NCBI GenBank assembly: GCA_902778455.1
Contig: CACYXR010000002.1
Location: 62,001-126,000 of the forward strand
DNA length: 64,000 nt
Source: an uncultured Selenomonadaceae bacterium
GTDB lineage: Bacteria; Bacillota; Negativicutes; Selenomonadales; Selenomonadaceae
Direction of reading: 5' to 3'
Made by a program: the position numbers and the translations under genes. The notes beneath the pieces are model-generated. The model had not been told where the DNA came from. It was given only the letters and a program-made list of their open reading frames with translations, and ran no database searches. The first letter of the stretch is position 1. Each line of letters starts with the position of its first letter. Positions 23,383-34,300 of this stretch are shown piece by piece.

Positions 23383-24750
23383 ATGGCGGGTATGGTTGTA
23401 AAGAACAATATGTCGGCGACGAATACGCTGAACGTGTTGAGCAGGAACGCGAACGAGCTGACGAAGAGCCTGCGGAAGGTTTCTTCCGGAATGCGAATCA
23501 ACAGCGCGGGCGACGACGCCTCCGGGTACGCGATCGGCGAGCGAATGGCCGTACAGATGCGGAGCCTCGACCAAGATAATCGCAATACGCAGAACGGCAA
23601 CAGCATGCTGAAGGTCGCCGAGGGCGCCGTGGCGAATACCGTGGAGATTATTACGACGCTGAAGGAGAAAGTGCTGAATGCGGCGAACGACACGAATACC
23701 GACGACGACCGCGCGCAAATTCAAAAAGAACTCAATCAGATGGTTGATCAGATTGATGATAACGCCAATGTCACATACAATGGCATGTATATGATTGATG
23801 GAACGAAAAATAATGTCAGCAATCAGACTTCGACGCATTTGACAAATCGAAGCCTTGCGACAAAATTGAGTAATGGTTCGAATGTGAGCTTGACGACGGC
23901 GTTAACGAAATTAGAGGATGTTACGGGGCGCAATTTAGGAATTCAAGTGGGCGATACAATTACTCTTTCTTGGGTCAAGAAGGGAATAACAAATATTGTG
24001 TCCTATGAAGTGAAAGGCTCTCCTATGCCTACGCGTTTAGGGTATCTGTTTAGTGGCTCTGGTGGAACGCCGGTTACTAAGGATGCGATTACGAAACTTC
24101 AGGAAGATTTCGGAACTCCTCAGATTAGCGAAAAAATTGGAAAAGATTCTTTAGGGAATGATGTTTATACGCCGGATTACGAGAAGGCGATTACGTATCC
24201 TGCAAAACATTCCGGTGTGGATAATCAGATTTCCGGCCTGACAATTTGTGTGACGGACAAGGACGGTAACATTAACAAGTCGGCGAACACGATTCTCGAC
24301 AATTTCGAGGAATCTATTCGAGCGGAAAATAGTTCCGAGGACAACTCCATCATACTCCAGACCGGAACGAAGGCGAATCAGGCCATTAAGATTCCGCTGT
24401 CCGATATGCGGGCGGTGTCACTGGGGTTGAAAGCGACCGATGGCACGACGCTGAACATCTCAACGCAGAAGTTCGCGAACGCTGCGGTTAATGTGCTTGA
24501 CTGTGCTCTACAAAAGTGCTTGAACCAGCAGACGCGGATTGGCTCCGTAGAAAGTCGCCTCGAATACACGTCGGCGAATCTTACAGTAGCAAGCGAGAAC
24601 ACCCAGTCCTCGATGTCCACGATCCAGGACGCCGACATGGCTGCGGAAATGACCGCCTACACAAAGAGCAACGTCCTGCTTCAAGCAGCCCAGTCCATGC
24701 TTGCGCAGGCAAACCAAAACAGCAGCTCAGTACTGAGCCTGCTTCAGTAA
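23383..24750 (+). CDS. Flagellin
   Basis: This 455-residue filament subunit has the conserved N-terminal D0/D1 helices (about residues 1-145: NNMSATNTLNVLSRNANELT, SSGMRINSAGDDASGYAIGE) and the C-terminal D1/D0 helices (about 360-455, ending SMLAQANQNSSSVLSLLQ). The central residues 146-350 form the variable exposed domain, and the DNA there is visibly more AT-rich than the ends. ATG follows GGAGGG by six bases. It stands alone with its own sigma-28-type promoter and terminator, away from other flagellar genes, so it is regulated as a late class gene. Confidence 0.95.
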   Translation: MAGMVVKNNMSATNTLNVLSRNANELTKSLRKVSSGMRINSAGDDASGYAIGERMAVQMRSLDQDNRNTQNGNSMLKVAEGAVANTVEIITTLKEKVLNAANDTNTDDDRAQIQKELNQMVDQIDDNANVTYNGMYMIDGTKNNVSNQTSTHLTNRSLATKLSNGSNVSLTTALTKLEDVTGRNLGIQVGDTITLSWVKKGITNIVSYEVKGSPMPTRLGYLFSGSGGTPVTKDAITKLQEDFGTPQISEKIGKDSLGNDVYTPDYEKAITYPAKHSGVDNQISGLTICVTDKDGNINKSANTILDNFEESIRAENSSEDNSIILQTGTKANQAIKIPLSDMRAVSLGLKATDGTTLNISTQKFANAAVNVLDCALQKCLNQQTRIGSVESRLEYTSANLTVASENTQSSMSTIQDADMAAEMTAYTKSNVLLQAAQSMLAQANQNSSSVLSLLQ

Positions 24751-24765
24751 AAAGAATACAAGAAA

Positions 24766-24796
24766 CGCGAAGCCGCCCAGAGGGGCGGCTTTTTGT
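24766..24796 (+). terminator. Terminator after flagellin
   Basis: AGCCGCC (24771-24777) pairs with GGCGGCT (24784-24790) around a short loop and is followed by T5. Confidence 0.85.
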
Positions 24797-24898
24797 CATC
24801 CATCAATTTGGAAAAATATCAATCTTCATAATGTCCTTTGCAAGATAAAATATGGAGAAAACCGTTTTCGTCAATTTAGTTCTTCGAGAGCCGTATCT

Positions 24899-25129
24899 TC
24901 AAATATTGTTTTCATAGACCAGTGCCTTCAATTCTTTGTCAGTAAGAACCGTTCCTGTTCCATCATGCATTTGTTGAAATGCACGATCGATTTTAGCGAG
25001 ATACGAAGCGTTGCGTGCAGCTTTCATAATTGCTTCTCGCGAAAATTCTTCGACGCTGACGTTTTCGGCCGCTGCTTGCGCCTGCACGAATTCGATATCC
25101 GCAGGGCTTAAATCAACTGTGATAGACAT
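24899..25129 (-). CDS. Small ribbon-helix-helix-like antitoxin, no toxin partner
   Basis: This 76-residue protein begins MSITVDLSPADIEFVQAQAA, a beta strand followed by helices as in RHH/RelB-type antitoxins, with VSVEEFSREAIMKAA as the second helix and an acidic tail (DGTGTVLTDKELKALVYENN). The start at 25129 has GGGGAG seven bases upstream; a longer reading to 25225 would include the promoter. No RelE/ParE-like gene is adjacent: downstream is flagellin on the other strand. It is either an orphan antitoxin or one acting on a distant partner. Confidence 0.65.
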   Translation of the reverse strand: MSITVDLSPADIEFVQAQAAAENVSVEEFSREAIMKAARNASYLAKIDRAFQQMHDGTGTVLTDKELKALVYENNI

Positions 25130-25169
25130 TTCAATCTCCCCTTTCGACATATACTTGATCCTTATTTTT

Positions 25170-25198
25170 ATCATATCCCCAAAAACGCAAAACTTCAA
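25170..25198 (-). promoter_or_regulatory. Promoter of the antitoxin-like gene
   Basis: On the minus strand TTGAAG (25198-25193), a 17-base spacer and TATGAT (25175-25170). Confidence 0.65.
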
Positions 25199-25280
25199 GG
25201 TTGCTCTAACAGTTTTCGCTCCCAAGTTCTTTAGGACGCAAGATTCATGCGGTTTTTCAATTTTTTAGCTCTTTCGTCCC

Positions 25281-25309
25281 TTGCACCGAAAGAATCGTCT
25301 ATCTATAAT
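25281..25309 (+). promoter_or_regulatory. Promoter of the tpsA gene
   Basis: TTGCAC (25281-25286), a 17-base spacer and a perfect TATAAT (25304-25309), about 60 bases before the start. Confidence 0.75.
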
Positions 25310-25371
25310 AAAATCAGCTAAATATAAGAATTATGATACGTTAGGCGTAGTGTCTTCATGGATGGGGAGAA

Positions 25372-28300
25372 GTGAAGTCAATGGGTAAAACGTCGCAAAA
25401 GGAAAAAAGATTAGCCGGGCGGGTGAGTCTTGCACTCGCGGCCGGTATGTTCAGTGTTGTCCCGGTGGCACATGGAATGCCGACCTTTGACAAGGTGAAT
25501 TCGGCTAATCCCGGCACCAATGTTACTTTTGGCGGCACGGCGGCTCAATCGGGGGCAAAACCAGCCAGCGGTGCGGTCATTGACAGTAACCTGACAAATA
25601 CGATTATTGACTGGAAGGATTTTTCTGTTGCTAACGGTGAACATGTGAAGTTTGCCGACAACAAGAACTTCATGAACATCGTCACGGGAAAGGCGACTTC
25701 AGCCATTGACGGTCGGATCAGCGGCAGCGGCGATATTTATCTGATTAACCCTAACGGTGTCATCTTCAACAACACGGCAAAGGTAGACGTCGGGAATCTC
25801 TATGTCTCGACGAAGAACGCCAGCGACGCGATGAAAACTGCCTTTCTTGCGGGAAATGCCACAAATGAGCAATCGAGCTTTTCCAGTATCATCAGTGCGG
25901 AGAATACGAATATTGCGACGACAGACGTCGTGAATCTCATTGACAGCACAACAAACGGCTATGTGCAAGCGGAAAAGGTGGTCATGGAAGGCCGCAATAT
26001 CCGTTTTTTGAATTCTTCTTCGGTTGTTGCGGCTGGAACGGTCAATGCAGACACCGGAGCGATTTCCGGCCAGTCGGCAAATGCGACTCCTGATAATCTC
26101 GTTTTGCGTGCGAATACTTTTAATAGCGCGGCAGGGACAGGGTATATCCATGTGGGCGACGCAAACGGAAATTATGTTTATAAAGCTGAGTATACGGATA
26201 GTGCCAATACAAGGACAAATCCGAAAAACCTTGCGGTAAACGATAGGAAAAATGCAGAAAACACTTACGGCGTTGTGAATTACTCGTTGGTTCGTACGGC
26301 GAATGGTACGAATGCGGCAGACGATTTGAGCTATATCAATTCTCATTTGTCCGACAACTTTATGTTGGCTATTGATATTGATGCGATAGGAATGGATCGA
26401 ACAATTGGTTTAGCAAAAGGTGATTATGATGGAAATTTAGTAAATAATGGTGCAGAAGCTTTTTCGGGCCATTTTGACGGTATGCAATATGTTATTCGGA
26501 ACTTTGCACCAACAAAAGACAAGAATGGTAATGATTTAATCGACGATTTCGATAACGCGGTTGGTTCTTTTGCGGGATTGTTTGCCTATACGAATGGAGC
26601 CACGATTGAAAATGTTGGTATGGAAAACGCGAAAATCCAAACGTATCAGGCGGGAAGCATTGTCGGATACGCAGATAATACACGGCTTCGAAATGTTTGG
26701 AACACTGGAGACAGCGGACAAATAGGTGTAAGCGATTCTGTTCTTACTGTTGGGGGTATTGTCGGGGTTGCTGTTAATAAAACGCAAATGTCAAATGCCT
26801 ATAATGCTGGAAAAGTTTACGGCGCGGGATTAATAGGCTATCTGAATTTCAGCAGCATTCAAAATGCATACAATACAGGGTATACACAACCATCAGGTAG
26901 TGGCGATATTTTTGGAGTGTACAATATTTGTGAAAACGGTAGTTCGATATCGAATACGTATTCAGCAGTCAAGTACTTACATCCTTCCATATCAGGCACT
27001 GAAAAGGTGGGGACTGAGCTTGCGGAAGGTGATTCATCTACCCTTACGAAGTCTTCATTCATTTCTTCTGCGGTTACCCTTTCCTCATGGATTGCCGGAG
27101 CCGGTGATTCTATCTCCGCCGATGGCGGCAGCGGAAAGACCTGGCGGTACTATGCGAATTTGCCGACGGTTGACAATGGCACGAGCGCTGAGCAACTGGC
27201 CTTGAAGCGGGCGTCTTTGCCGATGCTGACCGCGTTCTTCAAGGGCACGGTCTCCACGGATTACAACTACATGGGGGAGTGCTATGATGCAAATCAGGTG
27301 CTGGGTCCCGATGAAAAGTTGAACTCCCTAAATGACAATCCCGCGCATAAGGTCTATGACGCGACAGGTGTCTTTAAGTATGAAGAGGCAGCAAATGGCT
27401 CTTATATGATCGATGCAAAAGGGAACTATGTTCTTGCGCCGAGCAATACGGCCGAAAATGTAAAGCGTTATAATCGTATAACTTCCACGGATGATCCTTC
27501 TTCTTCCACATATTTGAACTATCTAGGCATGAATGCCGATTCTTCTCTCATTACCATCAACGACCGCAAGGATGTTGTCGGCAGTGCGGAGAAATTTGCC
27601 CTTTTGTCCAGCGGGCAGCAGGGCTATGACCTGTACGGGAACAATTTCAAGATTAACAAGCGTAACGTCACGATTGACGTGACAAGCAGCGGCGCAGATA
27701 AGGTATATGATGGCTTGGCGTCGAACACATACTCCGGCGATACGTTGACTTCTGTCATGGATGGCGTGATTGCGGGGGATACTGTTACGCTGTCTGGAAC
27801 GGTTACCTATGATTACGGAACAAAGGATGTTGCCTACGATGACGAAGGCAATGTTACAACCAAGACAGTCACGATTGTAAAGAGCGGCTTGGATTTAGGT
27901 GGCGTCAGCGCGGGCAATTACAACAAAAATTTTTCAAATGGTTCGGACACGATTCAGGCGACGATTTCCAAGCGTAAAGTTGCGGTGGGGCTTAATACGT
28001 CCACGGGCATTGACAAGACTTACGACGGCACGACGGCTGTGCGGAACGAGGGCGCCGCGTTCTTGCCGAGCGCGAATGTTACGCTGAAAGAATTGACCAC
28101 GGCGCAAGATAGCATAGGACTTGAAGACGTCAAAGATGGCAATGTCGTCAAAGTTAAGGGCATCAAATCTATGCTTGAGGACGACAATGTAACGCTATTC
28201 AAGGGCTACGACGCGACGAATAATGAACATGCTGCAACCGCGACTTACGCGGACAAAAATGTTGCATTTGACGGCGATACGGTTACAACGAAGACGGTCA

Positions 28301-31300
28301 GCTATACGGGCATCAAATTGACGGGCGAGGACGCTGCCCTTGCCAATTATGAGCTGACCGACGTAGCGGGCAATGCACTGATTACCGGTACGGCGACAAG
28401 CGCGACGCTGACGGGCACAGGAAAAATCAAACAACGCGTAATTGATGATTTTGGTACGGCGGCGGCGGAGGCGAATGCGTCTTATCTGAAAGTTTACGAC
28501 AACAAGAATGATAAGGATTTAACCGGCGATCCCGAGCAAGTGAATATCGGCACTGTTTCCGATGCGGATGCGGCGGCCGGTACGACGCTGACCGGACTTA
28601 TTTATGCGGATCGGAACGACGTCACGTTCCAGACGTCGGGCAAGGTCTATTACAAGGACGCGCAGGATAACCTGACGGTGAATGCGGCGGGTTCCGGTAT
28701 CAAAGACGCGCAGAACAAGGATACCTCGGCGGCTTATGCCGTGCTGGGCGTCGAGATTGCGAATCCGACGGCGACGGCGGCGAAAAACTATGTCATCACT
28801 GCAGGCACGGGCGCAAAACGGACCAATACCGACGATGTCAAGGTAATTTCGAAGCGCAATATTGACGTTGCACTCGTAAATGCTACGAATATTGATAAAA
28901 CATACGACGGCGATGCGACGGTCGGTGCTGCTTATACGACATGGAACGAATCGACTTCAAAGGCAAAATATGCCGTCAATGCGACGAAGCTGGTTAACGA
29001 CACAACGAATCTCACGGACGACGGGGCGCGCGTCAGTGTCGCGGCGACTTATGCGGTGCAAACGGGCCATGGTGAGACAAACGCGGCGGATGTGGCGCTG
29101 GACAATTCCACTGCGAAAAATGTATTGCTTAACAACTCAGGCGAAGCGCTCGAGAATCAAAAGGACGTCGTCTATACGATTAAAGTTACGGGCGACGCGG
29201 CGGCGAACTATACGGTAAACAATGCGCCTGCCTCGACTGGCGCAACGCTGACCGGCACAGGGCGCATCAAGCAAGCGCAGCTGACGGTAATTTATCCGAC
29301 GGACTATACTACCGTAAGCAAGGACTACGACGGAACCTCTACGGCAAGCAAGGGAGGTCTCGCCGTTTCGGGCTGGATTGGCGACGACGCAACGACATAC
29401 AATGACGCAACTATGCGGGCGAATATCTTTGATATTTCCAAGGTTTCGGCGAACTATGTCAATGAATCGGCGCACGACACCGTGACGAATGCGGGCAACT
29501 GGGGCGTCGAGTATGATAACCTTGCGTATCATTATGATGTGGGTACGCAGACTGCGACAGGCGCGCTGAAGAGCAAGAATTATAAGATTACGGATACGGA
29601 ATACGGCAAGGGCAGAATCCTGAAACTGCATATCTCGAAGCAGAATTTGATTGAATGGACGAATCCCGATAATTTCAACAACGGTACCAATGCGTCCGAA
29701 ACGCCTAAGACGCTGACGGAGGGCTACGAAGCGACGACGACTTACGGCAGTACCAAGCTGACGGGATACACGGTGGACGATTTTATCCAAAAAGCTACGC
29801 CAACCTCGGGGATTTTGGCGGAAGATTGGGATACCATCAAGGAAAATATCACCATCGCACAGGCAATCTATGAGAACGCGCCGAGCGAGATTGGGCGCGT
29901 CGTTGGCGACGCGGGAACGTATACTGGCGGCGTTCATGTGTATTTCAATTTCTCGCGCAACGAATTGACAAATTACACGTTTGAAAATCTTGACGACAAT
30001 AAGTTTGACCAAGGCGGATACAATGGGGTAATTACGCCGAAGGATGTTACTGTGTCGCTCAAGCAGAACGCGCCGACGGTGACGAAGGTTTATGATGGTG
30101 AAACCACGGTCAAGGCGACCGGTATTACGGAAGCGACAGGGAAAGTTACCAGTTCGGCGGCTTATTTCCAAGTGGACGGCACGATGGGGAATCAGACGTT
30201 GGCGCTGTCGGACAACAAAACCGTAGCGGATTATGATACGAAAGATGTCGTCAGCGCGAACGAGAAGCGGATTACTTATAAGGGATTCCAGCTTGCCGAC
30301 GGTACGGGAACGAACGGCGGCAAGGCGTATAACTATAATCTGACGGTCAATGAAATCCAAGGCGTCGGCACGATTACTGCACGCAAAGTCAAAGTGACGG
30401 GCGTAGGCGCTTTGGCGGACAAGACATATAGCGAGACGAATTCCGAGCCTGACACGGCAGTGATAGGTGCTCCTAATATTACCCTTGCGGAAGCGGAAGA
30501 TTACGGGACTGCCCTTTTGGGAAACGTGGGCGAGCCAGGGACTACGATCAATGCACTTAATCCGGTGCAGGGAACGTATGGCGATCTCACGGGTACGACC
30601 TTTGTCGCGAACGGGAACGTCAATCGTACGCGCAATCAGGACGGCACGTATACAGCGGCACAGAATCGCGACATCCAGTATACGGGTGTGGACACTTTCC
30701 TTGGGACGAACTATGAGCTTGTGACAAATACCACAGACAATACAAAACCGACGGTTACAAAGGTCGGGAATGCTTACTATGTTTACGGCGTGGGAAAAAT
30801 CAATCCGGCTAATCGGACGGTAACAGTTACAGGAATTTCCAAGGAGTACGACGGAAACAACGTTATTGAAAAAGCCGATCTTGCTTTTGGACTTGGTAAC
30901 GGTGAATCATGGCTGGATAATATCACAGTTACAGCCGGGAAATACCATGACAAGAATGTGGGGACAGCGGATCTTTCAGTGGCTCTTGCCCTGCTCTATG
31001 ACGATGCCAACGAGACATATCACAACTATAATGTAGCGGTTGACGCCGGAACGCCGTTGCCGACGACGGGCACTATCACCAAGAAAAACATCACGGTGTA
31101 TCTTGCACAAAAGGATAGTCCAACCGCACAAAAGGCGGCCATTACGAAGACTTACAATGCGACGGTTGATTTGAACGCCGCTTCGCTTGCGAACGCGCAG
31201 GCGCAAGGCTGGGTCGTGTCCGACGGCTTCATTACGGGCGACAATATTTGGGTAAAGGCGGGCACGGTCAAGTATACCGGAACGGGTACGGAGGCAGCCA

Positions 31301-34300
31301 AGACTGCAAACCAAAACAAGGCGGTTACTTATTCCGATTTTGCGACGCAAGGAACGGACGCGGGTAATTATAACGTGACGACGACGACACTTACCGGCGT
31401 CGGCGTCATCAACAAGAAGAATATTGAGTTCGGAATCGACAACAATACGCTCTTTGAAAAAGACTACAACAAGAAAACGACGTTCACGAGTGCAAATGAT
31501 ACTGCGCTTGCTACGGCAGTCGGAACTTGGTGGGACACCGTAAAAGCAGGCACGGACGGTTTGGGCGTGGATGCCGGGCAGCTTACGGGCGTTTATGGCA
31601 CTTGGGATCCGACTACGGCGACGTTCACGGAAAATTCTCATGTCAAGTACACGAATAACGTAATTGCTCCAGAAAATGTTACGACACAAAACGTATATTA
31701 CACGGTGGTGCTGACCGAGGAGGCGGCGAAAAACTACAATATCACGAACGGCACGACGGCGAAGGTGCTGAACGCGGACGGTTCCACGCGCCTTGAAAAC
31801 ACAAAGTATTTCCAAAATGCGATGGGTAAGGGCAAGATCAAGCCGCTGGCGGTAACGATGGCCAATGTGTCTTCCAACAGCAGTGATATTTACAAGGTCT
31901 ATGACGGCAGCGCGTCAGTTGCTGGTTATAATCCGACACAGCAAAAGAGCATGACTGCGCAGGATTATTTCAAGGTGTTCTATGACGCAGACAAAGACGG
32001 CGTTTTTGACGAGGAAGATTTCAACCTCGGCTATGATGTGACGGCGACATTCAACAATGAGAACGCCGGAACGGGTAAGGCTGTGACGTATACCAGTTTC
32101 TCCTTCCATGAGCCGGATGCTTTGGGGGACTATACGCTTAATCCCGAAGCGCTTGATAACTATTACAATGGTACGGCGGAATATCGGGCAACAGTTGATG
32201 CGGCCCAAGGTAACGGCAATCATCGTACGGGGGATGAATACGGTGTTCCGACTACGGGCAGCATTGCGCGGCGGCTCTTGGTGATTACGCCGAGTAGTAT
32301 GGACACCGTCCACACGAAGACGTATGACACAACGACAACAGTCTCGAACGCGCCGACGTATACAGTTAATCAGCAAAGTCTGACGAACGACGACGGGACG
32401 GGGCGCGTCGGCAATGACGTCGTAACGATAACGTATACGGCGAACTTTGCCAATACGAACAACGAAGGTGCGGCGAACGTAAACCTCAGCAATGGTGAAC
32501 CAACTTTCAAGAAGGTTGAGTATGTTTATAAGCTGGACGATGCGGCTGCGGTGAACTACACACTGGCTGGCGCACCGAATACAACGCCGACATATAGTCA
32601 AGTTACTGCGGATGGCAAGACGCTGACATATACGCAGACTGGAAAGAGCAAAATCCTGCAGAAAGAAGTTGAAGTAGGCTTTGTGAACGGTGCCGGGACG
32701 TTTAACAAAACCTATGACAAGTCTGCTTCGATTTTCGGAACGGACGGTAAGTTGATTGATGAATCTTACAAGAACGCCGATGATTCACGCAAGATGCTCG
32801 CTGACATTCTCAGCCTGACAGGGGTTTATGTTGAAGATGCAAATAATGTTACGTTGGATTTCACTACGGATGGAAAAATACCTACGGCAAACTACGTAGA
32901 CGCAAATGGAGATGCAGATGCGAATGTTGCGTTCTCCAACGGCGTGGTCACGACAAAGAAAGTCTATATTCAGAACCTGAACCTGACCGGAACGGGCGCA
33001 AGCAACTATGTCGTCAAGGCGGTCAAAAAGCAAGGCGATACCGCCGGGGCGAATACGCTGGAAGGCAGCGGCACGATCGCGCAACGTAAGGTCGATGTGG
33101 CTATAAACGCCCAGCCTTCGAAAGTATACGATGGAACAAAAGAAGTCGTGGATACGGATGGGACGACGGGCTACGCGGGCAGAACGCTTACGGCTGCCGA
33201 TGCCTATATCAAAGTTGCGGATGGAGTAAATGACGGCCTTGCACCTGCCAACGAAGGGCTTGGGATTGAAGCCGACACGATAGATGACGTTCAAATTACT
33301 GTGGAAAGCGCTCTCTACAGCGACAGGAACGCAGGGACAGGACTCGGCGTGACATACTCGCTAAAATGGGACAACGCAAATTACGATCTGGTACACACGA
33401 ACATTTCCACGGAGGGTGAAATCAAGAAACGCACGCTGACGCTGAAAGCTGGTGCGACTGCTGACAAGACGTATGACGGCACGACGGCAATCACGGACGC
33501 TGCGCTGGAGAGCCTGTTTGAAAACGTAGCCGATCGGGACAAGGGAAAGAAAATGGCCGATATTACGACTACGACCGCTTATGCTTCGCCAGATACGGGA
33601 GCGGCTGCCGACAGCGTGACGGGAGCGGAACAGGAAGTGCAGTTCACCTATACGCTGACGGAAGAAAACGATATACGAAAAAATTATCAACTTGATAATA
33701 CAGGCAGCTACGAAGGGGAGTTTAACGGCACGGGGCATATCAACCGTGCGCCGCTGTTGTTGGTACCTACGCCGGTGACTTATTATCCCGATAATGTTCC
33801 GGCGAGCGGGTATGGCGGAACGGTGCAAGGCTTTGCAGGAGAGGATAGTCTTGCGGATGGCTATGCGTTGACCTTCGACCGCGGCGGTAATACTCAAACG
33901 GCAGTGGGAAGTTATACTTTGCTCGGCTATGTGAACGGGGTTAATCCGACAGCGGCAGGCGGAAAAGTGTATTACAACAATTTGGTTCATAATACTGTGA
34001 CCGACACGAATACGCCGACCGGCAATTATTACTTCGTGGAGACGGTTCCGAATCAGGCGTTGACGATTCAGGCACGGCCAGTGGTTCCTGATCCTCCGGG
34101 ACCAAACCCGCCCGAACCTAACCCGCCGACGCCTGATCCAACACCGGCTCCGACGCCAACGCCAACACCGGCTCCGACGCCTGCTCCTGTTCCAACACCT
34201 ACTCCTGCTCCGATACCGGCAGTTCCGGCGACTCCGGAGCTTCCGAGGGATGCGGTGGTGATTTCGGATGTGGTGCAGGATGCGACGATTTCGGATCGGA

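Noticed and set aside
29137-30360. Long minus-strand frames under the repeat region of tpsA
   Set aside because: They arise from the repetitive codon pattern of the YDG array and have no start signals.
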